DNA of 53,263 nucleotides, taken from positions 1 through 53,263 of the forward strand of contig NZ_LGLW01000012.1 in NCBI RefSeq assembly GCF_013620795.1. The letters are read 5' to 3'. The notes below the pieces were generated by a model that worked only from the letters and a program-made list of their open reading frames with translations, was not told the DNA's origin and made no database searches. Positions 8,316-17,758 of this stretch are shown here, piece after piece; within the stretch, counting starts at the first letter, position 1; each line of letters starts with the position of its first letter. The translations under genes were made by a program, and so were the position numbers. The DNA is from Pseudomonas sp. Q2-TVG4-2. GTDB taxonomy: Bacteria; Pseudomonadota; Gammaproteobacteria; Pseudomonadales; Pseudomonadaceae.

Positions 8316-9665
8316 GTGCGATCTCTGTTCTGGCGCATCCTAGCGACGTTCTGGCTCGCCATCGCTTTGGTGGCCGGCCTCGCCATGCTGCTTGGTCATG
8401 CACTGAACCAGGACACCTGGATCATCAACCGGCACCCCGGGGTAAAAGATCTGGCCGAGGTCTGGACCAGAGTCTATGAGCGCCAAGGCCCTCTGCCTGC
8501 GCAGTTTCTGCTCGAACGACACCGGCATCGCTTCCACGTCGATGTGCAGGTGCTTGCCGAGAATGGCCAACCGGTCATCCGCGGAACGTTTCCGGCACGC
8601 GCCGCCGCGTTTGAAGCGCGTCAGGAAAACCGCTCGGGGCGCTTACCCTGGCGACGACTCACCGCCGATTACACCAGCCCGCTCAGCGGCGAAACCTACC
8701 TATTCATCTATCGCATTCCAAACTCTGAACTGCAGGCCTGGCATCGCGATAGCCTGTTCTGGCCGCTGAGCGCGATTGCCATCGCGCTGGTCGTGCTGGC
8801 CGGCTTCAGCCTGCTGCTTACGCTATCGATCACCCGCCCCCTCGATCGCCTTCGGGGCGCCGTGCACGACCTTGGACAGACTGCCTATCAGCAGAACTCG
8901 CTCGCCCGCCTGGCCACCAGACGCGATGAACTCGGCGTGCTGGCCAAGGACTTCAACCGGATGGGCGCGCGGCTGCAAAGCCTGATCGGCAGTCAGCGGC
9001 AGCTGCTACGTGACGTCTCACACGAGCTACGCTCACCGCTCGCACGCCTGCGTATCGCCCTGGCGCTCGCCGAACGGGCGACCCCGGAAGAACGTGAAGT
9101 CATCTGGCCGCGACTGGCCAAGGAATGTGACCGGCTCGAAGCGTTGATCAGCGAGATTTTGGAACTGGCGCGACTGGACGCCGAGCCAGGCGCGACGGCT
9201 CCCGTCAATCTGGCCTCGATCTTTCAGCAGCTGGAAGAGTATGCGCGCATCGTCGCGCCCGCCCAGCGCGTCGAAACTCGGATGGACCCCGATATCGTGC
9301 TGAGCGGCTGGCCGGACATGCTTGAACGAGCACTGGATAATCTGCTGCGCAATGCGCTGCGCTTCAATCCCGAGGGTGCGCCGATCGAGCTAGGCGCCAG
9401 TATCGATAATGACTGGTTGCTGTTGAGCATCCGCGACCACGGGCCCGGTGTGGACGAAGCCCACCTCGCGCAATTAAGTGAGCCGTTCTTCCGCGCGCCG
9501 GGACAGACCACCGCCGGCCATGGATTGGGGCTGGCGATAGCCCGCCGCGCCGCCGAACGCCATGGCGGTGAGCTGCTGCTGGGCAATCACCCGGAGGGTG
9601 GCTTCATCGCTAGCTTGAAGCTGCCGCTGAGCGCGACAGGGTCAACCCTGCCGCATCCGCTTTGA
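8316..9665 (+). CDS. cpxA: Sensor histidine kinase, CpxA/CpxS-like
   Basis: Inner-membrane kinase expected to phosphorylate the CpxR-like regulator. Domains in order: TM1 (about 5-30), a periplasmic sensor of about 120 residues, TM2 (about 148-170), HAMP (SITRPLDRLRGAV onward), HisKA with H236 in LLRDVSHELRSPLARLR, and HATPase with N box LRNALRFNPEG, G1 DHGPGVDEAHL and G2 GHGLGLAIARR. Length 449 is normal. The start is GTG at 8316 with GGAG upstream. The terminator-like hairpin before it suggests lower expression than cpxP. In Pseudomonas this gene has been called cpxS; the symbol here is by context. Confidence 0.86.
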   Translation: MRSLFWRILATFWLAIALVAGLAMLLGHALNQDTWIINRHPGVKDLAEVWTRVYERQGPLPAQFLLERHRHRFHVDVQVLAENGQPVIRGTFPARAAAFEARQENRSGRLPWRRLTADYTSPLSGETYLFIYRIPNSELQAWHRDSLFWPLSAIAIALVVLAGFSLLLTLSITRPLDRLRGAVHDLGQTAYQQNSLARLATRRDELGVLAKDFNRMGARLQSLIGSQRQLLRDVSHELRSPLARLRIALALAERATPEEREVIWPRLAKECDRLEALISEILELARLDAEPGATAPVNLASIFQQLEEYARIVAPAQRVETRMDPDIVLSGWPDMLERALDNLLRNALRFNPEGAPIELGASIDNDWLLLSIRDHGPGVDEAHLAQLSEPFFRAPGQTTAGHGLGLAIARRAAERHGGELLLGNHPEGGFIASLKLPLSATGSTLPHPL

Positions 9666-9668
9666 GTA

Positions 9669-10235
9669 CTATCGAGCGCGGTCCCACTGATTAACGAAAG
9701 AACGAGGATCCAACTCCGGAGGGGTCCGCAGATTACCTTCCGGCGTGCCCAGGTAGATGAAGCCGAGCACCTGCTCGTTCTCGGCCAGGCCTAACTGTTG
9801 GGCTACATGCCGATCATAGGCAAACTCGCCGGTACGCCAGACCGCGCCCAGGCCCTGCGCGTGAGCTGCCAACAACACACCGTGGGCCGCACAGGCGACC
9901 GCGAGCACCTGCTCGGAACCAGGAATCTTTGGGTGTGGCAAGACCCGGGCGATAACCACCAGCACCATTGGCGCGCGCAGCGGCATCTTTTGCGCCTTGC
10001 GTAGCGCTTCCTCGGCGGCATCCGGCTGGCGCAAGCCAAGTGCCTCGACGAACACCTCACCCAGGCGCTCCCGAGCGTCTCCCTGAACCGTCAGGAAACG
10101 CCACGGACGAAGCTGGCCATGATCCGGAGCGCGCAGTGCCGCGCGAAAAATCAGATCCAGCTGAGCGGCGTTCGGTGCCGGATCAGCGAGCCGCGTAACA
10201 GAAACGCGGTTGAGTAACAGGTCAAGAGCGTCCAT
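9669..10235 (-). CDS. Nitroreductase family protein (YdjA-like)
   Basis: FMN-dependent NAD(P)H oxidoreductase of the short, single-domain nitroreductase type (188 residues), physiological substrate unknown. The start is MDALDLLLNRVSVTRL at 10235, backed by GGAGGTGG. FMN-contact motifs include RVSVTRLADPAP, RAPDHGQLRPWRFL near residues 38-51, and GLGAVWRTGEFAYD near 130. It converges with the sensor kinase (3 bases apart) and lies downstream of the YkgJ-like gene on the same strand. Confidence 0.88.
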   Translation of the reverse strand: MDALDLLLNRVSVTRLADPAPNAAQLDLIFRAALRAPDHGQLRPWRFLTVQGDARERLGEVFVEALGLRQPDAAEEALRKAQKMPLRAPMVLVVIARVLPHPKIPGSEQVLAVACAAHGVLLAAHAQGLGAVWRTGEFAYDRHVAQQLGLAENEQVLGFIYLGTPEGNLRTPPELDPRSFVNQWDRAR

Positions 10236-10324
10236 CACCACCTCCAAAAACGAATCGGACATTCTAGGGCCCCGATACGTTCTTTGCGCAGTCGCAATGG
10301 CAACGCCCCTGCCGGCGGAGACCG

Positions 10325-10696
10325 TCAAGCCACCCGATCAGGCGCTAACTGCGGCTCCAATGGCGGTGTCAGCGGTGGCAGGCCATGGGCTGCCCGGGCC
10401 GCATCGCAGTGAGCGTTGTGCTGACCATCGGCCCAGGACGCCTCAAATTCGCGGCAGGTGCTCGAGCGCTGCTCATACATCGTGCAGCGCACGCCGCACC
10501 CCACATCGCCCATCAAACCGACGCAACGTGCAGGTTTGGACTCCGTCCCGAGCATCGCCACATGAAACGGGCTGACCTGCACGGTGGCGCTATCGGGAAC
10601 AGTACCGCCGGACGAGGCGCATTCGCCCCAAAAGAAAGACACACGAAAATACGCGCAGCAGGCGCCACACGTGAGGCAGGGGTTGTCGATCGACAT
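10325..10696 (-). CDS. YkgJ family cysteine-cluster protein
   Basis: Small (123-residue) cytosolic protein of the YkgJ/CxxCxxCC family, thought to bind zinc or an iron-sulfur centre; function unknown. The N-terminal signature PCLTCGACCAYFRVSFFWGE is complete, with more cysteines at RCVGLMGDVGCGVRCTMYEQR and STCREFE, then a proline-rich tail. The start MSIDNPC at 10696 places the cluster at the N-terminus as in relatives. It diverges from trkH. Confidence 0.85.
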   Translation of the reverse strand: MSIDNPCLTCGACCAYFRVSFFWGECASSGGTVPDSATVQVSPFHVAMLGTESKPARCVGLMGDVGCGVRCTMYEQRSSTCREFEASWADGQHNAHCDAARAAHGLPPLTPPLEPQLAPDRVA

Positions 10697-10821
10697 GGAA
10701 GGTGAACACCGAGAAACCGGCAAAGGGCCGGCGCCGGGCGGCTATTCTATCCATCGCAGCGAACTTGGGAAGAGGCCCGCAGAGCGCGCTGTAAAAGATT
10801 TTTCGGTAGGCCGATCGCCGG

Positions 10822-10849
10822 TTTACTGCCGCTGCGACTGGCGTAGAAT
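10822..10849 (+). promoter_or_regulatory. Likely trkH promoter
   Basis: TTTACT (10822-10827) and TAGAAT (10844-10849), 16 bases apart, read as -35 and -10 hexamers ahead of the trkH start at 10885. Sequence resemblance only. Confidence 0.4.
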
Positions 10850-10884
10850 GGCGGCCTCATTTTCGAGCCGAGCAACAATCACCA

Positions 10885-12336
10885 ATGGCCTTGCCGACCC
10901 TGCGTATCATCGGTTTCATTCTCGGCATTTTCCTGATTACTCTTGCAGTCAGCATGGTCATTCCGATGATCACGTTGTTTGCCTTTGATCGCACCGACGA
11001 TCTCCAGGCATTCCTTTGGGCGAGCCTTATTACCTTCGGCTGCGGCTTTGCCCTGGTCGCGCCAGGGCGACCGGCCAACACCCATCTGCGCCCGCGCGAC
11101 ATGTACTTTCTGACCACCGTCAGCTGGGTGGCTGTCTGCTGCTTCGCTGCCTTGCCGCTGATGCTCATTCAGCACATCAGCTATACCGACGCATTCTTCG
11201 AAACCATGTCCGGTATCACTACGACCGGCGCGACGGTGCTTTCAGGGCTGGATAGCGCGTCGCCCGGCCTGTTGATGTGGCGGTCGCTGCTGCACTGGCT
11301 TGGCGGTATTGGATTTATCGGCATGGCGGTGGCGATTCTCCCGCTGCTGCGGGTCGGCGGCATGCGGCTGTTCCAGACCGAGTCATCGGACTGGTCAGAG
11401 AAAGTCATGCCGCGCTCGCACATGGCCGGCAAGTATCTGATTGCGATCTACCTGACATTCACGCTGGCAGCCTTCATTGCATTCTGGCTGTCGGGGATGA
11501 GCGGCTTCGACGCCATCAACCACGCGATGTCGACCGTGGCGACGGGAGGCTATTCGACATCAGATGCTTCGCTCGGCAAGTTCAGCCCCGCATCGCATTG
11601 GGTGGCGATCTTTTTCATGATCCTGGGTAGCTTGCCGTTCACACTGTATGTCGCCACGGCACGTGGGAATCGCAACGCATTGCTCGGCGATCAACAAGTG
11701 CGTGGTTTCCTGCTGATGCTGACCATTACCAGCCTTTTGTTCAGCGGCTGGTACTGGCTCAACCATGACGACAACCTACTCGACTCGCTGCGTATCGTGA
11801 CCTTCAGCGTGGTATCCGTAATTACGACGACGGGCTTCGCGGTCAACGATTACACCCAGTGGGGTGGATTCGCCGTGATGGTGTTCTTCTACCTTACGTT
11901 CCTTGGCGGATGTTCCGGCTCCACCTCCGGCGGCTTGAAGATGTTCCGTTTCCAGGTCGCCTACGCCCTGTTGCGCTCGAACCTCAAGCAGCTGGTTCAC
12001 CCGCGCGCGGTGATTCGTCAGCAGTACAACGGGCACAACCTCGATGAAGAAATCGTCCGTTCGATTCTGACTTTTTCGTTCTTCATCACCATGACCATCG
12101 GTGTGTTGGCGCTGTGTTTGGCGCTGCTTGGCCTGGACCCGATCACCGCGCTCACGGGAGCGGCTTCGGCGGTTTGCAACGTGGGCCCTGGCCTGGGTCC
12201 GATCATCGGTCCGGCGGGCAACTTCTCGACCCTGCCGGATGCCGCAAAGTGGCTGCTGTCGGTCGGCATGCTGCTTGGTCGACTGGAGATCATCACCGTG
12301 CTGGTGATGCTGACCCCGTCATTCTGGCGTCACTGA
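10885..12336 (+). CDS. trkH: Trk-type potassium uptake protein TrkH
   Basis: Membrane subunit of the TrkAH potassium importer, 483 residues with about ten to twelve hydrophobic helices. The four pore loops of the superfamily are visible: GITTTGATVL (about 110), STVATGGYST (about 217), ITTTGFAVND (about 313) and a degenerate SAVCNVGPGLGP (about 432). The linker GGCSGSTSGGLKMFR, which gates the pore, follows the third loop. Uptake would depend on the cytosolic TrkA ring, which is not in this window. Its last 7 bases overlap the convergent cytosine deaminase gene. Confidence 0.94.
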   Translation: MALPTLRIIGFILGIFLITLAVSMVIPMITLFAFDRTDDLQAFLWASLITFGCGFALVAPGRPANTHLRPRDMYFLTTVSWVAVCCFAALPLMLIQHISYTDAFFETMSGITTTGATVLSGLDSASPGLLMWRSLLHWLGGIGFIGMAVAILPLLRVGGMRLFQTESSDWSEKVMPRSHMAGKYLIAIYLTFTLAAFIAFWLSGMSGFDAINHAMSTVATGGYSTSDASLGKFSPASHWVAIFFMILGSLPFTLYVATARGNRNALLGDQQVRGFLLMLTITSLLFSGWYWLNHDDNLLDSLRIVTFSVVSVITTTGFAVNDYTQWGGFAVMVFFYLTFLGGCSGSTSGGLKMFRFQVAYALLRSNLKQLVHPRAVIRQQYNGHNLDEEIVRSILTFSFFITMTIGVLALCLALLGLDPITALTGAASAVCNVGPGLGPIIGPAGNFSTLPDAAKWLLSVGMLLGRLEIITVLVMLTPSFWRH

Positions 12337-12776
12337 CTCGTCTCGCCGATGTCCTCGTTCCACAGCTCGGGGCTGTTGGCGATGAAGCTGCGCATCATCT
12401 CTACGCAGGTGGCGTCCTGCAGCACTTCGACCTCAACGCCGCGACCGCGCAACAACAGCTCCTCGCCCATGAAGGTCTGATTTTCGCCGATCACGACCCG
12501 GGGGATTCCGTAGAGCAGGATGGCCCCGCTGCACATCGAGCAGGGCGATAACGTGGTGTAAAGAACCGACTCGGCATAGACACTGGCTGGTTGTCGGCCG
12601 GCATTTTCGAAGGCATCCATCTCCCCGTGCAGCACGGCACTGCCCTGCTGCACGCGCCGGTTGTGCCCGCGGCCGATGATCTGTCCACGATGAACAATCA
12701 CCGAGCCGATCGGAATGCCGCCTTCAGCCAATCCCTTCTTCGCTTCGTCGATTGCCGCTTGCATGAATGCATCCAT
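12330..12776 (-). CDS. Cytosine deaminase, fungal Fcy1-like
   Basis: Zinc-dependent deaminase of the CDA fold, 148 residues, likely converting cytosine to uracil. It follows yeast cytosine deaminase closely along its whole length as I remember that sequence: GGIPIGSVIV, GRGHNRRVQQGSAVLHGE, LYTTLSPCSMCSGAI, YGIPRVVIGEN and the end WNEDIGE. Zinc ligands are H50, C79 and C82, the proton shuttle is E52, and D142 matches the base-recognition Asp of the yeast enzyme. This is unlike the bacterial TIM-barrel CodA and unlike TadA. AGGAG lies seven bases before the ATG. A broader nucleoside/guanine deaminase activity cannot be excluded. Confidence 0.85.
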   Translation of the reverse strand: MDAFMQAAIDEAKKGLAEGGIPIGSVIVHRGQIIGRGHNRRVQQGSAVLHGEMDAFENAGRQPASVYAESVLYTTLSPCSMCSGAILLYGIPRVVIGENQTFMGEELLLRGRGVEVEVLQDATCVEMMRSFIANSPELWNEDIGETSQ

Positions 12777-12854
12777 CCCTTTGCTCCTGTGATGTTCAGA
12801 ACATGGTTTGCTTGGCCCAGGCCCGCACGACAGTGTGCAAGCCAAGGCTTCGGT

Positions 12855-13784
12855 TCAGGCCGCGTCGGCCTTTCCCTTGAACAGACGCCCGCCCAGCGTA
12901 ACCGCAGCGAATACCAAGCCACCGACCAGGATGCCGAATGCCGCGTCCAGGATTGTCGGCAGCAACCCGGCCAATACCGAGCCGACATAAGGCAGCGCAA
13001 CCGTATGCTCTGCGCTGTTCTCGATGAAATGGTGAATCGCCTGGATGCCGTGGGTAAGGATGCCACCACCGACCATGAACATGGCCGCAGTACCGATCAC
13101 CGACAGCGACTTCATCAGCCACGGCGCAACCGCAAGGATGCCCCGTCCGATCACCTGCGCGGCGCCACTGCTGCTTTTGCTCAGCGCTAGACCGGCATCG
13201 TCCAGCTTCACGATCCCAGCGACCAGCCCGTACACGCCTACCGTCATGATGATCGCAATGCCCGCGAGCACCGCCACTTGCTCAGTGAAGGTTGCAGCGG
13301 CCACGGTGCCAAGGGTAATGGCGATGATTTCGGCCGAGAGGATGAAATCGGTGCGCACCGCGCCACTGATCTTGTCTCGCTCGAAGGCGACCATGTCGAC
13401 ACTCGGATCTGCCAGGGCCTTCAGTTGCTGCGCGTGCTGGTCGTCGTCCCGGTGCAGGAAACGATGCGCAAGCTTCTCGAAGCCTTCGAAACACAGGAAC
13501 GCCCCACCGAGCATCAACAAGGGCGTTATCGCCCACGGAACGAATGCGCTGATCAACAGCGCAGCCGGTACCAGGATCAACTTGTTGCGCATCGACCCTT
13601 TAGCCACGGCCCAGACGACGGGCAACTCCCGGTCGGCTTTGACGCCGGTGACCTGTTGGGCGTTGAGCGCTAGATCATCACCCAGCACGCCGGCGGTTTT
13701 CTTCGCGGCGATCTTGGTCATGACCGAGACGTCATCCAGAACCGTCGCAATATCGTCAATCAGGGCAAGCAGGCTACTGGCCAA
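12855..13784 (-). CDS. DUF808 (YedI) inner-membrane protein
   Basis: Integral membrane protein of the YedI/DUF808 family, 309 residues, function unknown. It starts with the family signature [41 protein letters not shown] and then has several hydrophobic segments ([91 protein letters not shown]). It follows the cytosine deaminase gene upstream on the minus strand. No clear promoter was identified in the 262-base divergent gap to the Mpo1-like gene. Confidence 0.87.
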   Translation of the reverse strand: MASSLLALIDDIATVLDDVSVMTKIAAKKTAGVLGDDLALNAQQVTGVKADRELPVVWAVAKGSMRNKLILVPAALLISAFVPWAITPLLMLGGAFLCFEGFEKLAHRFLHRDDDQHAQQLKALADPSVDMVAFERDKISGAVRTDFILSAEIIAITLGTVAAATFTEQVAVLAGIAIIMTVGVYGLVAGIVKLDDAGLALSKSSSGAAQVIGRGILAVAPWLMKSLSVIGTAAMFMVGGGILTHGIQAIHHFIENSAEHTVALPYVGSVLAGLLPTILDAAFGILVGGLVFAAVTLGGRLFKGKADAA

Positions 13785-14046
13785 AGCTGGGCGTCCTTTG
13801 GTGATGTATTCACGGGAACGGCATTCAACACGCCGCTAAACGGGGGTATGGAAACTAAGGCCCTCCTGCTGCAAGACAAGTTCCGGCATGGCATCGCCGG
13901 CGCCGGCACGCCTCGCAAGCCAGCATGATGTCGCCTGTGGGTTCTAGCAGTGAGCTAGCAGCGCGACCAAACCAACTATCCTGGCCAGTGGCCAAAAAAT
14001 ACCAGCGAATCTAGACTGCGCTGACCACAATGACAGGAGGTGCGGC

Positions 14047-14364
14047 ATGAGCACGCAAACCGCCGAACGCTTTACCCGCTTTGCGGAGTTCTATCCGTTC
14101 TATCTGGCCGAGCACAGCAACCCCACCTGCCGTCGACTGCACTACATAGGGAGCTTACTCGTGTTGGCCATACTCGCCTACGCGCTAATCAGCCAGCAGT
14201 GGTTATGGCTGCTAGCGATGCCGTTGGCTGGCTACGGGTTCGCCTGGATCGGGCATTTCATTTTCGAGAAGAACCGGCCGGCGACGTTCCAGTACCCGCT
14301 CTACAGCTTTCTCGGGGACTGGGTGATGCTCAAGGACATGCTTACCGGAAAGATCCGATTCTGA
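14047..14364 (+). CDS. Mpo1-like (DUF962) membrane protein
   Basis: Small membrane protein (105 residues) of the Mpo1/DUF962 family; the yeast member is an iron-dependent dioxygenase of 2-hydroxy fatty acids. Family His-containing motifs are present: FYLAEHSNPTCRRLHYIGS (about 19-37) and GFAWIGHFIFEKNRPATFQYPLYSFLGDW (about 60-88), separated by two hydrophobic helices. A strong AGGAGGT precedes the ATG. It lies 174 bases upstream of the adenylate cyclase gene. Enzyme activity in bacteria is inferred from the fold family only. Confidence 0.87.
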   Translation: MSTQTAERFTRFAEFYPFYLAEHSNPTCRRLHYIGSLLVLAILAYALISQQWLWLLAMPLAGYGFAWIGHFIFEKNRPATFQYPLYSFLGDWVMLKDMLTGKIRF

Positions 14365-14425
14365 ATCACCGAGGCCGACCATATCCGGTTGGTAGCCGCG
14401 GACCGTCACGGATTGGACGGGCGGT

Positions 14426-14455
14426 TTGGCGCAATGGTGGCGACTTAGTTATGAT
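14426..14455 (+). promoter_or_regulatory. Likely cyaB promoter
   Basis: TTGGCG (14426-14431) and TATGAT (14450-14455), 18 bases apart, lie 84 bases before the cyaB ATG at 14539. Both hexamers match sigma-70 consensus in 4 to 5 positions. Confidence 0.4.
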
Positions 14456-14538
14456 CGCCGGGCCAGCGCCGGCCGATGCGCTGTTGCCTCCAACGGTGCA
14501 TGCCAGAGCGCCGGAACCTTTCAGGGATAGCAATCATA

Positions 14539-15927
14539 ATGTCAACCGTGACCGGTGAACGGCGTAACGGCCTCGCGACTCGCCCCCTGCGCGAGTACTA
14601 CGCCCGGGTTTTCGCCTATCTGACCTGCGCCGCCACACTCGCCGCTGGTGTCTATACCCAGCAGTTCGCACTCAGCCTGCTGTGGATGGTGCCCTACACC
14701 CTCCTCTATCCACATTTCGCCTATCACCTGAGCTATCGCTTCAAGCGCCGATACCCGGAGCAAACTTCGCAAACACTGCTGTGCCTCGACGCCTTGAATG
14801 CGGGAGCAGGAATCGTGCTGCTCGGCTGCGCCCTGGTGCCAAGCCTGATGTTCCTCCTGACGCTGGGCTTCAGTGCGCTGGTCATCGGCAGCCTGCGCCA
14901 TTTCCTGATGACCATGTTGATGGTCACCATCGGCGTCGGGCTGACCAGCTTGCTGGTGCCTTTGCGCTTCGACGACTCAACCCCCGTCCTAGTATCCGCC
15001 GTCAGCATTCTCTTCACCACGCTGTACGTGTGCGTCACGGCCTACTACGTGCATCAGCAAGGGATACGGCTGGCCCAGGCTCGCAGCGAAGTCGAGGCCC
15101 AGCAGGCCAAGGCCGCACGGCTGGCCCGTAATCTGGCCAAATATCTATCACCCCAGGTGTGGGAGTCGATTTTCTCCGGCAAACGCAGCGTACGCCTGGA
15201 GACCCAGCGCAAGAAGCTCACGGTGTTCTTTTCCGACATTAAGGGCTTCACCGAGCTGTCAGAAGAACTGGAAGCCGAAGCCCTGACCGATCTGCTCAAC
15301 ACCTACCTCAACGAGATGTCGAAGATCACCCTCAAGTACGGCGGGACCATCGACAAGTTCGTTGGCGACTGCGTGATGGTTTTCTTCGGCGACCCCGCCA
15401 GTCAGGGTGCCAAAAAGGATGCGGTGGCCGCGGTATCGATGGCCATCGCCATGCGCAAGCACATGAAAGTGCTGCGCCAGCAATGGCGCGCACAAGGCAT
15501 CACGAAGCCGATGGAAATCCGCATGGGGATCAACACCGGCTACTGCACAGTCGGCAACTTCGGTGCCGATACCCGCATGGATTACACCATCATCGGTCGC
15601 GAAGTGAACCTCGCCAGCCGATTGGAGAGTTCCGCCGAAGCCGGGGAGATCCTGATCTCCCACGAAACCTATTCACTGGTCAAAGACGTGATCATGTGCC
15701 GCGACAAGGGCCAGATCAGCGTCAAGGGCTTCTCGCGTCCGGTGCAGATCTATCAAGTGGTGGACTTCCGCCGCGATCTGGGTGCGACCAGCAGCTTTGT
15801 CGAGCATGAATTGCCGGGCTTCTCGATGTACCTGGACACCAACGGCGTGCAGAACTTCGACAAGGAGCGCGTTATCCAGGCCCTCAACCAGGCTGCCGAC
15901 AAACTTCGCGACAAGGTCATAATGTAG
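14539..15927 (+). CDS. cyaB: Membrane-bound class III adenylate cyclase
   Basis: Makes cAMP from ATP. The 462-residue protein has an N-terminal MASE2-type membrane domain (YYARVFAYLTCAATLAAGVY through about residue 185, roughly six helices), a short coiled linker (RSEVEAQQAKAARLARNLAKYLSP), and a class III catalytic domain with metal-binding Asp residues in FFSDIKGFTELSEEL and DKFVGDCVMVFFGDP. It matches the architecture of Pseudomonas CyaB, which supplies the cAMP for Vfr-dependent virulence genes. The start at 14539 was chosen because the longer frame adds no family sequence. Confidence 0.92.
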   Translation: MSTVTGERRNGLATRPLREYYARVFAYLTCAATLAAGVYTQQFALSLLWMVPYTLLYPHFAYHLSYRFKRRYPEQTSQTLLCLDALNAGAGIVLLGCALVPSLMFLLTLGFSALVIGSLRHFLMTMLMVTIGVGLTSLLVPLRFDDSTPVLVSAVSILFTTLYVCVTAYYVHQQGIRLAQARSEVEAQQAKAARLARNLAKYLSPQVWESIFSGKRSVRLETQRKKLTVFFSDIKGFTELSEELEAEALTDLLNTYLNEMSKITLKYGGTIDKFVGDCVMVFFGDPASQGAKKDAVAAVSMAIAMRKHMKVLRQQWRAQGITKPMEIRMGINTGYCTVGNFGADTRMDYTIIGREVNLASRLESSAEAGEILISHETYSLVKDVIMCRDKGQISVKGFSRPVQIYQVVDFRRDLGATSSFVEHELPGFSMYLDTNGVQNFDKERVIQALNQAADKLRDKVIM

Positions 15928-16002
15928 CACCGCCGGTGCCGGCGACGGTCCACGGCAATCACAGCCTAGGCCGCCGGCGCTACCTCAAAGTCGAGGTCAC
16001 CC

Positions 16003-16770
16003 ATGTCGCCCATCCTATCGCTGCGCCACTACAGCCACGACCAGGTCATCCATAGTCACCAGCACACACAACTGGTGTTCGGCCTGCGAGGGCAGCTGGA
16101 CTTCGAGATCGACGGCCACGGCAGCCGCATCCAGCAACAGCTCCTGGCGGTTGTCCCCAGCGACGCGCACCATGCCTGCGGTAGCGTCGATGGCAGCTTG
16201 TGCCTGGTCGTGGATATACCTGATCACGGCTGGCTGCAGCAGCGTCTCGGACACCATGCCGACCCTGCGCAGCGCTTGCTGGAGCGGCCCGCAGCGCTGC
16301 GCCTGAGCACCACCCAGAGCCAGCTCGTCAGCTGGCTTTCAGCCAGCCCGATTAACGACCCGATCATCAATGAGCAAGGCGCCACGCTACTATTAGCCAG
16401 TCTTGCGTCGGGCTGCGAGCCGGCCGGCCGGCAGCATCCGCTCCCTCTGGCCGGCCTCTACGCCCACGTCGATCGGCATTTGGCGCATCCGCTTGAAGTC
16501 AGTGATCTCGCACGACTGGCCGGCCTTTCCGTGCCGCGCTTCCATGCGCGCTTCGTCAGCGAAACGGGCCTGACTCCCCAGGAGTTCATCCGCTTACGCC
16601 GTCTGCAACAGGGAAGACAGCTGCTGATCAGCACCTCGCTAGCGGTTGGCGAAATCGCCGCGCGCGTCGGGTACGCCTCGCAAAGCGCTTTCACCGCCGC
16701 CCTCAACCGTCAGTACGGCACGACGCCGCGCGCAGTCCGGCGCGAGGCGCTCGGCAAATCACAACGTTGA
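16003..16770 (+). CDS. AraC-family regulator with cupin domain
   Basis: Transcription factor of 255 residues. The N-terminal part is a cupin-like ligand domain (HSHQHTQLVFGLRGQLDFEI, then VVPSDAHHACG). The C-terminal part (about 165-250) holds two helix-turn-helix motifs: LEVSDLARLAGLSVPRFHARF and VGEIAARVGYASQSAFTAAL with the typical RQYGTTPRAVRRE end. GAGGTCACCC lies before the ATG. It is 79 bases upstream of the DMT exporter on the same strand and may control it. The ligand is unknown. Confidence 0.87.
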   Translation: MSPILSLRHYSHDQVIHSHQHTQLVFGLRGQLDFEIDGHGSRIQQQLLAVVPSDAHHACGSVDGSLCLVVDIPDHGWLQQRLGHHADPAQRLLERPAALRLSTTQSQLVSWLSASPINDPIINEQGATLLLASLASGCEPAGRQHPLPLAGLYAHVDRHLAHPLEVSDLARLAGLSVPRFHARFVSETGLTPQEFIRLRRLQQGRQLLISTSLAVGEIAARVGYASQSAFTAALNRQYGTTPRAVRREALGKSQR

Positions 16771-16848
16771 CGCGACAGACGGGCCGCCCCCGGCGCACTA
16801 CTATGGGTGCCAGCTGACAGTCTCAAACGCATCCTATCGTGAGGCCCC

Positions 16849-17751
16849 ATGACCCATCGCAACGCGCTACTGGCGATCCACTTTGGCGCGCTGATGTTTG
16901 GCCTCTCCGGCGTTTTCGGCAAGTTGGCCGAAAGCCCGCCGCTGCTCATCACCTTCGGCCGCGCACTGTTTGCCGTCGCCGCGCTAGTACTGGCAGCGTA
17001 TTTCCTGCGTACCGGTGGTAACCGACCGAACTGGCGTCAGCGCAGCGGCCTGTTGCTTGGCGGTCTGCTGTTGGGTGGGCATTGGCTCACCTTCTTCATG
17101 GCAGTGAAAGTCGCCGGCGTCGGCATTGCCACGTTGGGCTTCGCCAGCTTCCCGGCGTTCACAGTGCTGTTCGAAGGTCTGCTGTTCCGCGAGCGAACCC
17201 GCCCCATCGAGTTCGCCATGGTGGGGCTGGTATGCGCAGGTCTTCTGCTGGTCACGCCGCATTTCGATCTTGCCAGCCAAAGCACAGTGGGCCTGCTCTA
17301 TGGCGTTCTGTCGGGGCTGATGTTCGCACTGCTCTCACTACTCAACCGTGCCGTTACGCGCGGCGTCGATCCGGTACAGGCAGCCCTCTGGCAGAACGGC
17401 ACCATCCTGCTCTGCCTGCTGCCCTTCACTTGGAGCTCATTGCCAGCAGTACCGGCGCTGGATTGGCTATGGCTAGTATTGCTCGGCGTGTTCTGCACGG
17501 GCCTGGCGCACAGCCTGTTCGTAGCGAGCCTCAAGGTACTAAAGGCTCGGACAACCGCAGTGATCTTCGCCCTCGAACCGGTCTACGGCATCGCCTTCGC
17601 GTGGTGGCTGTTCAATGAACAACCCACCCTGCGCATGCTGATGGGCGGCACACTGATCATCCTTGCTACGGTAATCACCAGCCGCCTGAAGGCTCCGGCC
17701 GCGCCGAATGCCGCTACACCACTGGCGGAGATACCCGAAGCGCCCCGTTAG
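16849..17751 (+). CDS. EamA/DMT superfamily exporter
   Basis: Ten-helix drug/metabolite transporter, 300 residues, with two EamA repeats: FGALMFGLSGVFGKLAESPPLLITFGRA in the first and YGVLSGLMFALLSLLNRAV in the second, ending in GIAFAWWLFNEQPTLRMLMGGTLIILATVI. It is probably an exporter of amino acids or metabolites across the inner membrane; substrate unknown. It follows the AraC-type regulator and ends 7 bases from the convergent L-arabinonate dehydratase gene. It marks the left border of the sugar-acid island. Confidence 0.87.
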   Translation: MTHRNALLAIHFGALMFGLSGVFGKLAESPPLLITFGRALFAVAALVLAAYFLRTGGNRPNWRQRSGLLLGGLLLGGHWLTFFMAVKVAGVGIATLGFASFPAFTVLFEGLLFRERTRPIEFAMVGLVCAGLLLVTPHFDLASQSTVGLLYGVLSGLMFALLSLLNRAVTRGVDPVQAALWQNGTILLCLLPFTWSSLPAVPALDWLWLVLLGVFCTGLAHSLFVASLKVLKARTTAVIFALEPVYGIAFAWWLFNEQPTLRMLMGGTLIILATVITSRLKAPAAPNAATPLAEIPEAPR

Positions 17752-17758
17752 TGGCTCC

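Noticed and set aside
12330..12776. tRNA adenosine deaminase TadA as identity of the deaminase
   Set aside because: The overall sequence and the C-terminal base-recognition end follow fungal cytosine deaminase, not TadA, which has a different helical C-terminus.
13974..13995. TGGCCAGTGGCCA repeat in the DUF808/Mpo1-like gap as an operator
   Set aside because: Short, GC-rich and not placed near a convincing promoter; could be chance in GC-rich DNA.
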